Shown: positions 12,301-24,960 of the stretch, in pieces | Numbering within the stretch: the first letter of the stretch is position 1 | Layout: each line of letters begins with the position of its first letter | Assembly: GCA_028023455.1 (NCBI GenBank) | Contig: JAQFVV010006846.1 | Coordinates: forward strand, 186,001 to 250,000 | Length of the DNA stretch: 64,000 nucleotides | Reading direction: 5' to 3' | Origin: Epiperipatus broadwayi | Taxonomy: Eukaryota; Onychophora; Udeonychophora; Euonychophora; Peripatidae | Position numbers and translations under genes: made by a program | The notes under the pieces: generated by a model | Told to the model about the DNA's origin: nothing | Databases searched by the model: none | What the model saw: only the letters and a program-made list of their open reading frames with translations

Positions 12301-14283
12301 ATATTTCATTTATATCTGCTTCTGAAAGTGAAGTTCAGATAAAAAGCTTAATATAGTCGAATCTCTCTTTCATATATAGAAATCTGAAATATTTACTCAT
12401 TATATACTTCATTCATTTGCACAATTTCTTGACTTCAATATAATCTATTTAAATAAATGATACTTTTTGAATATATTTTTAAAAAAATCTTCTAGCTCTA
12501 ACATTAAAAATATAGAAGTCAATTTCAATGAAAAATATCACCATGAAGAGTATGGAAAGGGTTCAATTCAGAAACTTCATCTTGTTTTAAAAAATAAACT
12601 TCAATTTACATTGCGACTTACTTGGTAAATGTCTTTAGCATGCTAGCATCATTTTTCAGGAAATCACAAAATATCCAAAAAATAATTGTCTATTTGACGT
12701 AATTGTCAGCCAAATTTATTTTTGAGAATTATATAACATTTAAGTTTGGACAAATCACCTGAAAATCTACTTTTAGCAAACTATTTTGCACATGCATTTG
12801 TAAATCACAATAAAAAGCAGACTGGCATCCATCAATAATTTTATCAATTTTTGCCTGATTTCCTTGTAATTAATGATGTTCACTTTTTTTTAGAAAATTT
12901 CCTAATTCGCTAATATAATATTCACTTTATCCCTAAAAAAATATAAAGGCCATAATGTTAAGTATGCTTATAACAAAGAGAATCACATATCTAGAGATTA
13001 TTGAAACACAAACTTCTAATTCCTATCACTGAAATGTTACTATTTCCATTATTCAAAGGTCATCAAGTAATATGAAAATCAACAAAGCAAAGGTTCTTCA
13101 TGCCTATAATTGTAAACACAATCTAAAAATCATATCCATACTTAATGGCATACCTAAAAACATTTATTATTTTATAATCTTTAATTTAGAATGAAAACCA
13201 TACATTTCATATTAAGAAATACATACTGTTAATTTTTCACATCTTTCCTCATAGAGAATTCTCAGAATATTTATAGAATTCAAAGATCTTTGTCTAATGG
13301 ATCCTAAATATTTTAAACAATATATTAATGCCAAACATTTAAGAGCACTTCTAGAGCTTCAAAATAAGATGAACATCCTATCCTCATAAAATACATGAGA
13401 TATTTGATGGGACTAAATTCTAATACAAAATAGGAATTAGATTTCTAGTTATGTTTTTCTGCAAATTCATTTGTATTCTTCAGACAACTAATTAAAAAAA
13501 GGGGGAGGTTATTTAAACCACATTCACAAATTCATTTCTGGAAATTTCACCATTGTCACATTTTTAAATAACTGTGAAGGACTGACAGAATATGAACAAT
13601 CCTTTGTTTCTAAAATATTCATAATTCAAATTTTATAAATTTGTTTTTGACTTGCCTGCAAACATAAAAAAAATAAACATGAAATTTATGTCTTGTTAAA
13701 TGCTACTTCATTTTCCAGGTAATATATATATGTATATTGTTAACTTTTATGAATTTCACTTCTAACTATTCCTTACAATCGAAATCCATAAAGTTTTAAA
13801 ACTTCCAGTTCATATTTTGCCTATGAACAATAAATTATCAAATAACTTCCACATTTTTTTTCAAACTTTGAAATTTGATGCAAAACTTTGGAAAAATATT
13901 TTCTAATGTCCTTAATTCATTCAAAAACAAAAAGTAAAGCCACAATTAGGTATGATACTTATAATTCTTGTGTTAACAAAAATAAGTAGTGAATGAAGAG
14001 TACAACATTTTATATCACTTTAATTGTTCATAATTGTATATATTAGTCATACAATTTAGTCTGAGCTTAAAAAGAATTTATGCACAATCCTTTTAAATCC
14101 ATTATCAAGATTAAAAAATAATTTTTGCACAATCCTTTCAAACATATTATCAAATCAATTAGTTAACATGTTTTCTATTTGTGTGCTATTACTAACAGTT
14201 GTTTATATTTAAAAAGTTTAAATATAATTTTAAATTTTCTAGACATTCAACATTGAATGGTAAATGTTGGAAATAATTCAATA
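9331..14283. other. A+T-rich DNA with no confirmed gene
   Basis: Mostly short open frames, homopolymers and a short TG run near 9693. On the minus strand between about 12250 and 13900 there are several 20-40 codon stretches with protein-like composition (for example IDKIIDGCQSAFYCDLQM near 12810-12860). They are in different frames and separated by stops, so at most this is a heavily decayed, unidentified coding sequence. Confidence 0.5.
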
Positions 14284-14405
14284 CATTATAACAGGTATGG
14301 CCAAGAAATCGCCCACAGTCTACTGGTAGACCGCAAGGGCTCTGAAAGTAGACTGCAAAGCTGTCATGAACACACAAATTATAGTGATAAATTCAAAGTG
14401 GATTT

Positions 14406-14938
<533 letters not shown>

Positions 14939-16218
14939 TAAATGGGCTTGTATTTTCTAATTAGTGATTCTTGGCTTCAAGTTATGATAACGTGAAAACT
15001 GTACACATTACATGTGTGACTTTACATCATTCGATTCAGCATCTGTGTTCCATTCAGACAATGTAAGTTTCATTTCTCTACAATAAAAAATAAAGATTTT
15101 ATGATGTTTTTTCTAAATAATACTTTTTTTTTTCATTTTTGTTATTCTTACTTTAATGTTTACTAAAAAAGTAACAGAAAATAATGGTTATTCAATTGAT
15201 TCAAACAATAATTGCAATTTCTCCTCATGGGGCTGACAAACTAAGCTTCATTTTGCTAATAATTTCTTAAAAGTAACCGTAATCATAATGTCTAAAAAAA
15301 AAACAAAAAAAACAAGCCATCTTTGCTCATAAACATAGAGATTATCTTTGTCACACGATCTTTTTTTTTTTTTTTGATGAATTAAATTTTTGATGATTGA
15401 ACATTATTTACTAGATCTTCAGTCATTCCTAAGCATTTTTTTTTTTTAGTTATTATTTTATAGAAAAATAGTTAGAAAAAAATCATTTATGATATTCCTT
15501 TTATATGTTTTCTTGTCTAAATTTTAACAATAAAAAAAGCCAAATATTAAAAGTAAAAATTTCAATAAAATTTAGCCAATTAGATATATATATGAGACGA
15601 CAGTTATATACATAAACATGACCATTGCGATATAAACTTTAGAGCTGTGTATCAGATACATAGAGAAGTATCGTTGATAAAACTATTAAGAAATTTACCA
15701 ATTGCAATTAACATTTAATAATGTCATTCAAAACCAGTAAATATATTTCAAATGATAGTTCTGCGGTAGATAGTTATTAGGAACTGGGTTCAAATTATGG
15801 ATCTGTGCAGATAGCCATAATGTCCATGTGTACCATATAATTTTTCATAGATAAAAATACAACTTCTGATATCTGGTTAATCAAGTTGTGCTCTTAGTAG
15901 TTTCATAATATTCCAAAAAGAAAATACTGTGCTGCCTGCCTAGAAAAAAGACATGAAAGTTTTATTTATTGACTAGAGTACTGATTAGACACAAGCCAGT
16001 GTTCAGATAGAGTGCTTTATTATTTATTAATGTACTCTACAAACTTCACCTCACTTATTTTTATTTAGGAGTGTTATCTGACATGCTAGATTCTGCAACA
16101 TCTTTCTACATTGTTGCTTTGACTTTGTGATCAGATGAGGAGAAATAATGATATACCTAGTTTTATGGATTAACATTGTATTATACATCAGTATTATGAA
16201 AATTTAATCATGTTATGA

Positions 16219-17131
16219 GTGTTGCCTTCAAAATTTGTTAATAAAATAAGATCAAAAAGTTTTTTATGTCATCAATTCCAGAATTTGCTAAAGGAATGTG
16301 AGAGTGAACATAGTGAAACTGACATAAAGTGGTTAAGTCGAGCAAAATTTTTAATAAGATTCAGAGAAACTTCTATTACAAATAATATCATTTTTGGTAA
16401 CTAAAGGTGATTCATATCCAGAACTGAATGACAAAGAATGGCTTCTTCACCTCGCCTTTTTCTGCAATATTACAGAAAAACTAAATAACTTAAATATAGA
16501 ACTACAAGAAAAAGATAAAACAATAATAGCTATGAAAAGCACTTTGAAATCATTCAAGGAAAAATTAAGTATGTTTGTAATGCAACTGAAGTGTTGTGAA
16601 TTAAAACATTTCAAAAATATGGCTGATGAGTCTAAAGATAGAAAAAATCTAATCTACAACAAATATGTTCAAAATATAATGCTCCTCATAAAGAAATTTG
16701 AAGGAAAATTCATAGAATTTGACCAACTTGAAGATATCACTAGTTTTTTGTCTTATCCATTTAATGCTAACATTGATATCGAAGACATCACTATGAAATT
16801 AGGTGAATTTATACATACAGATTCAGCGGACCTGGAAGAAATAGTAAATATTAAATGTGATATACATTTAAAATCAATGGCTTCAAATGAGAGCTTCTGG
16901 ACATTAATAAGCAAGGATAAATATCAAAATATTTGAAGAGTTGCTTCATATTTCAATGCATCTTTTGGTTCAACATATTTATATGAATCAGCATTTTCCT
17001 GCATGAATGGGATAAAAACTAAACAGAGGTCACAATTATCGGATCTACATTTGTAATCTTGTTTAAGAATTAGTGTAAGTTCATACAACAATCTTGCTGA
17101 AACTATGCAGTGCCAAGTGTCATCAAAATAA
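16219..17131 (+). pseudogene. hAT transposase remnant (ZBED/GTF2IRD2-like family)
   Basis: The transposase cut and joined the hAT ends; only its C-terminal half is recognisable. The first frame (16219-16404) has FQNLLKECESEHSETDIKWL followed by SRAKFLIRF, the WLSRG-type block of this family. A +1 frameshift leads to a second frame (16394-16936) with YPELNDKEWLLHLAFFCNIT and a long helical segment. After an in-frame TGA at 16934 the same frame continues with ASFGSTYLYESAFSCMNGIK, the hAT C-terminal dimerisation domain, then LSDLHL and a TAA. The frameshift and two stops make it dead. The N-terminal BED finger and first catalytic part are not visible. Confidence 0.85.
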
Positions 17132-17540
17132 TAATAAAAACATTTTATTTTTATTTTGGAATTTTTGTTTGTTTGTAAAATTTGCATTGAATTTATTTTA
17201 ATAAAATTCTAAAACAATAATTTTCTTTTTCTTCTGTATATTTTCTTGAATTTCTTTAAAATTTAGGACCAGCTCTAGAAAATAAATATTTATAGGCAAT
17301 TCACTAATTGTAATTTAATATATATTTTATAAAGTGACATGGACAAATTGTAATATTAAAGGGAGCTGAGGTAATTTAATGGTAGTCATAATAAAATATC
17401 ATATAGACAGTTTGCATCTTATAGACAAAAAAAATCATTAGTTCATAAGTATTTTCTAAAAATATCACCAATATTTGTGAGTACCTAAAAAGCCCTTACA
17501 AAAAAAGAAACACCAATTCATAAGTACATTCTAAAAAAGC

Positions 17541-17610
17541 CAGGACTTCGAACTGTTATTTTTTTCCGTTCGGCAAAAATGCTTTTCCCGGTTTCCAGTT
17601 CGAAGCCCTG
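17541..17610. mobile_element. 70-bp mini hAT-like inverted-repeat element inside hAT-1
   Basis: The ends are CAGGACTTCGAACTG and, on the other strand, CAGGGCTTCGAACTG: 15-bp inverted repeats with one mismatch, both starting CAGG as hAT ends do. Only 40 bp lie between them. The flanking 8-mers (AAAAAAGC and AAAAAAAA) match imperfectly, so the target duplication is not firm. It is too short to code for anything and would need a transposase in trans. Confidence 0.55.
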
Positions 17611-17999
17611 AAAAAAAACATAGTAACCCTCAGGTACACTTTCACCAAAAAAGTAGCCCCCAATATCTAAAAGTTTGGCTACCCCTGCATTATAACATCA
17701 AATTAATTAACTAATACTATTGATTACTTGACAAAATTACTATTTATAGAATACTCTTCAAATTACTTTTAAATTGTGGACATTTACTATATTTTGAAAT
17801 ATTGTCTTACGCATTATATAAATATACAATCATATAGTGAATGGCTAACTTTTACAAAATTATACTAAGATTCCTTCTTCAACAGATTAGCATCACATAA
17901 GCTATTATCATTATTTACATTAATTATATTGGTGATAAGTCTTATGACTATATCAAACTGTAATATAAATATTATGAGGAAAAAAGCAAATTTTCTATA

Positions 18000-19870
18000 T
18001 TCCTATTATCATTTTTGCCCATTATTGATCCACTGTAGGATGAAGGTCTCCAAGTTCGACCCACCTTCTATGATCTTTAGCCTCTCTTCTCGATATCACA
18101 CCAAAACATGTTATTTCATTCATTCATCTTACATATGGAATCTTTCTAGATCTTTTGCAATCTCTTGGAATCCAATTTAAGATTTCAATTATTCATTTAT
18201 TATTATCTCTGCTAGCAATATGTCCAGCCCAAGTCCACTTCAGTCTCTTAATTCTTTCAATGATGACAGTAACATCTGTTAGTTCTTTCACCCACGTATT
18301 TCATTTTCAATCTCTTCTTGTTACTCTTAACATGCACCTACCCCCAAACTTCTTTGAGTGGTCTGAAGTCTCTGTATTGCTCTTTTGTTAAGTGCCCAAG
18401 TCTCATATCTATAAGTAAGAGATGGCAATTAAAAACCTTCCTTTTCAAATACATAAGCATATTTCCTTTTAATATTAAGTTATTTCTACCAAAAGCACTC
18501 CAACCAAGTTTAATTCTATGATTAATTTCATCCATTATGTTTCCATCTGTATGTATAATCTGATCAAGTTATTTGTAGTTGTTAACTACTTCTAACTCAT
18601 CATTATCAATCTTTATTTTCTTCTTTTGAGAAAAACCATTAAACATTAGTCTTTTTAACATTTACTTTAATTCTACTTTCTCACTTACATCTGATAACTC
18701 TGCAACATTTCCTGAAGCTCTAAAGCATTATTTGAAGAAACAATTATATCATCTGAAAAATCTAATGACTTAAACAATCTCCATTTAATATTATCCCCTT
18801 AGCTTCCTATTTTAATCCACAAAATATTTCTCGCAAAACTGCTGTAAAAAGTTTTGGAAATAAAGAGTCATCCTGTCATACACCCTTTCAACGTTAATCT
18901 TTTTAATATCATTATGTAATCTAATTGCTAATGTTGCATTTTCATAAATACTCATCAGAATATTATAATATCCTGGGTCTACACCTTGATAATCCAATGC
19001 TTTAATCACTGAAGAAATGCTTACAGAATCAAATGCCTTTTCATAACCTACAAATCTGAAGAATAATGGCAACTCATATTCATTGGTCCTTTCTATAACT
19101 TCTTTCAATACTTGGATATGATCTACTGCACTAAAACCTTTTTTAAATCCAGCTTGTTATTTTGAAATTCAAAGTTCGCTGTAAACGAATTGTAATTATT
19201 TTGGTAAAAATTTTGTATAGAACTGATAGGTCTGTAATTTCTGATATATTTTTCATCATTTTTTTTAAATATTAATATTAATGCTGCATTCTTCCAGTCA
19301 TCTGGTACATCTGTATCATTTAGACATTTGATATATAACTTTGCCAAAAATTTTCTATTTCTTCACTTGCTTCTATAATTCCATCATTATCTAGAACTTT
19401 TCTCTTCTTCATAAATTTAATTGTATGTCTCACTTCATTTAAAATCTTGGTCAATTCAGAAAATATAGTAATTATAGAAGATACTTTTCCTTGTTCTTTA
19501 TTGCTATATAATTCTTGGTAAAACTCTTCTACACATTTCATGATGTCATCTCTTTTTTTAGTAATAGTTAAATCTTTTTTCCTTATTGAAGAAATAAGTT
19601 TTTTATCAATACCATACTCTTATTCTCTTCTATAACTTTCCTCACTAGTTCACAATTATACTTTCTTATACCATTATCAACTCTTTTTTGGTACTATTTT
19701 ACAAAATTTGAGACATTCAATCCTTCTTAATACGTCATTTTTATATACTTTTATATTCATTCTTTTTCTTCATAAATTGTTCTGTTTCAGTACATTTTTT
19801 ACTGGTCAATTGCAATGAATTTTCTGCTAACTGAAATGAGATCCTTCAATTCCTCTTGGAGATCTTAAAG
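18000..19870 (-). pseudogene. RTE-like reverse transcriptase and C-terminal region
   Basis: Read on the minus strand, fragments occur in the expected order. First is the linker MKCVEEFYQELYSN (from 19541). Next come a KKRKVLDNDGI block near 19410, then LNDTDVPDDWKNAALILIFK and YRPISSIQNFYQ (19320-19200). Then follow FFRFVGYEKAFDSVSI (about 19050), the RT motif with the first catalytic Asp, and a C-terminal part ending near 18000. The latter contains GWSAFGRNNLILKG and a WIPRDCKRSRKIP-like stretch. These match RTE-type elements often annotated as endonuclease-reverse transcriptase. The YADD box is not intact: a gap of degraded sequence lies near 18740-18800. Many frameshifts and stops show it is inactive. 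Confidence 0.8.
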
Positions 19871-20229
19871 GAACAGAGCAAAGCAATTTCCTAATCATCC
19901 ATATAAGACTACTCACCAAAATACATTAACCAGCAGCATGAATTTATAGGTTTTTTACCTCAGAATTTAAGATCAAGAAACATCATATCTTTCGTCTCAG
20001 TTGCCTGCTAGCTCTTAACTACAACATCAGTTAAGTTTTCTTGAAGGTAGAATGAAAGTGTGTGTAAATGATTTTTTTTCTAATAGATATTTAAAATCAT
20101 GAGAGACAAAAATAAAATATGAACCTTATTCCCAGGAGATTCTACTGTCATCATCCAAGACAACAGTTGGTGGCAACAGGCAGTGGGTGCTACAAATCTC
20201 CTTATTGTCATCCTAGGCTGCCATTTGAT

Positions 20230-20790
20230 GATGACCTTTTATTTAGGTACTTACAACTGCAGATCACTTTCAGGTGAAGGAAGATTTCAAGAATTGGAAT
20301 AAGAACTGTCTAATATTAAATGGGATATTATTGGTCTTTGTGAAGTTAGAAAAAAAGATGAGACAATTTATTTAAAAAAATGGGCATGTACTATACTACA
20401 AAGGCACAAACATTGGAAGTATAAGGGGAGTAGGATTCATTGTAAATAAAAAGTAGAATAACATTGTGGAGATTAAAGATGTATCAGACAAAATGGCAAG
20501 ATTAGTTATTTAATAGCAGATATCAAATGCAGATAATTCAGATTTATGCCCCAACAAGTTCTTATTGTGATGAAAAAGTAGAGGATTTTTATATGGATGT
20601 AGAAATGCTTTTGTTCAGACTTAAACAACATTTTAAAATTGTCATAGGAGACTTTAATGTTAGAATTGGTAAACAATTGAAAGATGAAAGTACTGTGGGT
20701 AAATTTGATTAGGGTGATAGAAATAATAGAGGACATAAAACTTGTATAGTTTGCAGAAAAAGAAAAACTTTTATATTATGAATTCTTTTT
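20230..20790 (+). pseudogene. RTE-like endonuclease domain (inverted 5' segment)
   Basis: The frame starts LGTYNCRSLSGEGRFQELE and continues with NIKWDIIGLCEVRK, the opening of an APE-type endonuclease with the catalytic Glu. After frameshifts it reads MQIIQIYAPTSSYCDEKVED and IVIGDFNVRIGK (20527-20680), carrying the Asp/Asn pair. The C-terminal SDH motif is missing, because the segment breaks off near 20790. One stop (GAATAA region, about 20300) and two shifts inactivate it. Confidence 0.78.
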
Positions 20791-20799
20791 TTTTTTTTA

Positions 20800-21520
20800 A
20801 TAATATTAAGCCAGTATTAAATAGATTTGGCCCTGAAAAAAATTTTGACATAAAAAAAAATAATAACAACATTAATAGGGATTAAAAATAAGAATAAATT
20901 TAATTATATAAAAAATAAAAAGAGGGAGTTACTAAGTATAAATTAAAAACTTTGAATAATTAGCAGTTAAGATTTGAAAATATAAATAAAAGTTAGGTAT
21001 AAAATGTGTTAAAAAATAATAAAAAGCAGGTTAAAATAATTAGTAATAAAAGATAAAAAGAAATAATAAGTTAAAGTAAATTATACATATTGAATATTAA
21101 TATAATAATAATAATGTAGAATATAAATATATAACGTTAGAGTTAAGTAATTTTAAAAATATTAAGAAAAATAAAATAAAAAATAAATGAAAATAATATA
21201 TATATATGATTATAGGAAGTATCGATTGATAAATATAAAATATAAAAAAAAGTTGAAATGTATTATATATAAAATGATAATAATTATATGGAAAGGTATA
21301 TGAAGATATATGTAAAATTATATATTCATGTAGATTTGTATTCATGTATTTGCATTGTGTTTTTATAGTTTTGAAGAAAATTGCTGGGGTAACCAATACT
21401 GTCAATAATATGTTGTAATTATATGAAGCATTGTAAAAGTAATAAAGAAAGTAAATGATGTTAATATTATATGGATTTGGCAATGCAATAAGAAAGAAAA
21501 AGCTAAAGATTTATAAATAA
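20800..21520. other. Very A+T-rich spacer
   Basis: Almost pure A/T with many TAA and ATA runs. A minus-strand open stretch of 128 codons (21097-21483) consists almost entirely of Tyr, Ile, Phe, Asn and Leu and is explained by composition. Confidence 0.6.
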
Positions 21521-21524
21521 TCAT

Positions 21525-21775
21525 TAAAATCAGTCAACACTTAGATAATCACAATATCAATAACAATCAATAATCTTAAACTTCTATCAAGACAACCTAC
21601 TACTTTTAACAATAAAGGTAGAATCCCACATTTATTTATGGTCCAATATATTTACATAGACAATAAAGATTGCAACTTGACCACAGAGATTAAAATTATT
21701 GATACAAAAAAGTTTAAATAAACCTCCTTAAATGGATAAATATAACCTGTTCTAAATTGTGAGTTGATATTTGCA
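21525..21775 (-). repeat. Interspersed repeat, family B, minus-strand copy
   Basis: Reverse complemented, it matches 43830-44065 along its whole length: a block ending in GGTTATATTTATCCATTTA, a TTTATTTAAAC block, a TAAATAAAGGTGGGATTC-like block, AAGATTGTTGATT, and TCTAAGTGTTGACT. A third copy of the right half lies at 41008-41145. No coding frame is seen, so it could be a LINE 3' end or a MITE. Confidence 0.7.
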
Positions 21776-21849
21776 GTGTTTGTCAAATTTTATTCAAAAA
21801 GTGATTTGCAGTTGTAATATGAATGTTGATTTGCTTTTAGTTGAATATT

Positions 21850-22300
21850 ATTTATACATATGAAATATCTTTCCTTTGATAGTATTCTTGCTATATTATA
21901 TTAAGTTGCTGCTGGTTCCTAGTCTCCCCATATACAAAATTTTCCATTCTTTCCTAATTTTCACACAGTGGTAACATTCTTCACAATGTATTCTATAGCC
22001 TCAAATAATCCAGTCATTTATTTTATATGAATATATATTTTTTTCTTTTTTGTTTATCATCTTTATCAATATTTTTTAAATTAATCATCAGTTTATAATA
22101 TGTCCAAAATATAACAATTTCTGCTTTAGTAAATTGACTATTAATGAGAAATTCTTTATTAATTGATCCTTTTGTTTTTTTAGATCTCCAGAAAATTCTA
22201 TATGCTCTTTCCAGCACCACAATTCAAAAACCATCTTTATCATATTATTTTTAAATAAAAGTTCACTTTTCACAATTACACATTAATACTAGGAGGACTA
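21850..22300 (-). pseudogene. LINE C-terminal fragment
   Basis: On the minus strand from about 22273 the frames read MVFELWCWKEHIEFSG, then INKEFLINSQFTKAEI and YFGHIIN, matching the block that follows RT in RTE-type elements (WCWRR, TNEEVL, GHIMR). The segment ends near 21850. Upstream RT motifs are absent, so this is a 5'-truncated copy. Two overlapping frames show at least one frameshift. Confidence 0.65.
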
Positions 22301-23030
22301 GTAAACGGATATTTCTTATTCTTACTATGACATTTTTATTTTTAATAACTGAAGTTAGATGACCAAGAAAAGCTTTAATCAATCCAATGCTACATTGGAT
22401 TTTTCTTGATTACATGTAAATTTATGTATTTTACTAAATAGCTACACATATATTTTACATAAATAAAATTACTGTTATACATTAATTCCATTACATGATC
22501 TATTGTTATCAATATCATAAAAATTCAGGACATTAAAATATTTTTCTATTGTTATCTATTTAAAATTATAAAAATCATTCAAATCAATTCTATATTTTAA
22601 AATTTTTAATGATACATATATATGCATTGTAAAATTACTTCAAAAAATTATATTAAATATTTCTAATAAATCAAAATAATGTATATGTTTTCATTAATAT
22701 TTCGATCTTACATAAGACATAAAACGATGTTAAATTAAACTATCTTGGATAGTATATCTGCTGATCTTTAGTTTATATTAGTTATATAAAAATAAAAAAT
22801 AATTTCAACTGGGCTAATATATAGTTCTTCAGACATTCTAATCAGAATTCAATATAAAAACACTTACAAAACATAAATTAAAAATTAGAAATCAAATGGT
22901 TTATCATTTGACAGGTCATATGGCTTTCAAGCATTAGGAGTGGTCAGTTTGAACTGCAATCCATGTAACTTTAGCTCTAAGTACATCATTCTACCATTGT
23001 ACTAATCTATACAAGACATTGAAAACGAAT
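22301..23030. other. A+T-rich DNA, nothing recognised
   Basis: No open frame of note and no repeat shared with other parts of the window. A stretch near 22940-22970 has a weak tRNA B-box resemblance (GTTTGAACTGC), not enough for a call. Confidence 0.5.
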
Positions 23031-23039
23031 ATAGAAAAT

Positions 23040-24960
23040 AGTTGCTTTCTGATAATAGAAGGATTGGAATGCTGTGCTAGGATGGGGAAAAGATGATAAA
23101 ACTAAGGTTTAAGAAATGTAAAGATGACAAGTTTAGCATTTTTGAAAAGAAAATATTTAATAATGAACTAATAATTTAAAACTCACAAGAGAAAAACTTA
23201 AACATGAAAAATTCCAGCTGATAAGAATAAGTTGCAGTAAAGTCATGTTTTAATTAAACAGTATTAAAGGTGAATGTGCACATAGGAGAGTTTGTATTAA
23301 TAATGAAATGATGAATAAATTACTAAAAACATGACGATAAAAATTGTTTAATTTTTTGGAAGAAAGATACAATAAAATTGCAAAACATTATATGCTAGTG
23401 ATAAAAAAAAGAGAGGTGAAAAATTAAAATTTTAAAAAGAAAATATAATCATATGTAAAGATTTAGCAGTAAAAAAGGCATAGAGCAAATAAAACTAAAG
23501 TGAAAAAGGAATATAAAGAAAAAAAGGAATTGTTAAAAAAGAAAAAACAAAAAGGTATGTTTGATTTGTTTGATTTAATATATATAGTAGTTTATAAAAT
23601 ATTTCAGATAGAAGAAATCATAAAAAAATAGTAACTCAAGATAGTAATTATACGTTATTTGTAAAAAAAAAAAAAAGTCAATGCACTGAAATGATGGGAA
23701 GAATACACAAGTGATTTCTATGATAAAAATAATAAGCATTTATCCATATTAATTGAAAAAGAAAGATAAATAAAGATAAAATAGGATATACAAAAATTAA
23801 AGAAATTAAAATTTTTTTTAACAAAGCTGAAAAATGGCAAAGCATAGGAAACTAATGAGATTCCAGTTTATTTATTAAAAAGGAAAAAAGATTTAAGAAA
23901 GTAAATGTTTATAATGTGATTTTTAACTCAGAAAAATAATAAATAGATTTTCTTGAAACAGTTTTGATTTCAATAGAGAAATGCTTAAGAGTAAACTTAA
24001 TTCCACATGCAGGTAAGGTTTTGAACAGAAGAATTTCAAAATATTTTTTATTTATTAATAAACAATTTGGATTTAAAAAAAGTAAAAGAGAGATCAAAGA
24101 TGCAACTAAAGTGGTTATTGATTAGAGAAATTGATTAGAGAAATATAGAGTAAAAAAAGATTAATAATTATTTTATTGATCATGAAAAGCTATTTGACAC
24201 AGTCAAATGCTACAATTTGTTGAATGGATTGGAAAATTAACATTTATTAGGAAACATCAGAAGATATTTTAAAATTAATAGGTAATCTTATAGAAAAGAT
24301 ATATAAAGAATTGTAAAACAAAAATGTTGCCTATCACAATTTATTTAATATATATTTAGATAAGTTGCTAAATCAATATTGTTTTCATAACAATAAAATT
24401 AAAATCGAAGGACAGATGGCTTACATTCGACATAATATAGGAAGTGAAAAGAAAGTTGAAGAGTAAGCAATGAACAGGAAATTATTCAGCAGATGAAAGA
24501 TTTTAAGTATCTGACAAATTAAGTGATGAAGAAAGTAATAAGAAAAAAATTAAGATGAAAATAAAAATGGCTAAATAGTTTTTAATAATAGTAGATCATA
24601 CTATAGCTTTCTGAAATTAGAACTAAGAAAGAGTCTTGTAAAATGTTTTGTTTGGAATGTGGATTTATATGGAACAGAAATGTGGTCAATTGGAGAAAAT
24701 GAGAAGAAAAAAATGAAAAATTAAAAATATGAATCTGAAAAATAATGGGAAAAACTCATGAGAGATAAGATTATCAATACAGAAGAATTTTTAAAAATTA
24801 AAAATATTATTTAGAAAAACTATAAAGAAAAATTAAAATAGAGTTAAAGGCAGAAAAATTATGAAAGATATATTCAAAAAAATTGTAGAGAGCACAAGAA
24901 AGCAAATAGAAAAAAAAAAATTGATTGATAACCTTAAGAAAAAAATAACTATAAGTATTT
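23040..24960 (+). pseudogene. RTE-like LINE ORF2 remnant, plus strand, strongly decayed
   Basis: Translated fragments follow the RTE order. About 23690-23730 gives a WEEYTSDFYDKN-like linker. About 23830-23870 gives LKNGKA and EIPVYLLK, and about 24060 gives NNLDLKK. About 24176-24210 gives IDHEKLFDTVKCYNLL, the RT motif with the first catalytic Asp. About 24640-24690 gives LFGMWIYMEQKCGQLEKM, near the end of the palm/thumb. About 24760 gives DKIINTEEFLK, the C-terminal block. Stops occur every few codons, so it is older than the minus-strand copies at 18-20 kb and 30-35 kb. Confidence 0.7.

Larger units (their letters stand above)
17990..20790 (-). mobile_element. RTE-type LINE copy with its 5' part inverted
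   Basis: The minus strand from about 19870 down to 17990 carries the RT and C-terminal part of an RTE/BovB-like element. The plus strand from about 20230 to 20790 carries an endonuclease domain of the same type. The plus-strand piece starts at its own N-terminus, next to the N-terminal side of the RT piece. This is the arrangement produced when a second primer starts within the cDNA during insertion (twin priming). Two independent insertions meeting head to head would be the alternative. Confidence 0.6.

Noticed and set aside
15750-15850. Second B-box-like sequence GGGTTCAAATT
   Set aside because: No matching A box or tRNA fold; one motif is expected by chance in this length.
21097-21483. 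128-codon minus-strand frame
   Set aside because: Almost only Ile, Tyr, Phe, Asn and Leu, as expected from A+T-rich sequence.
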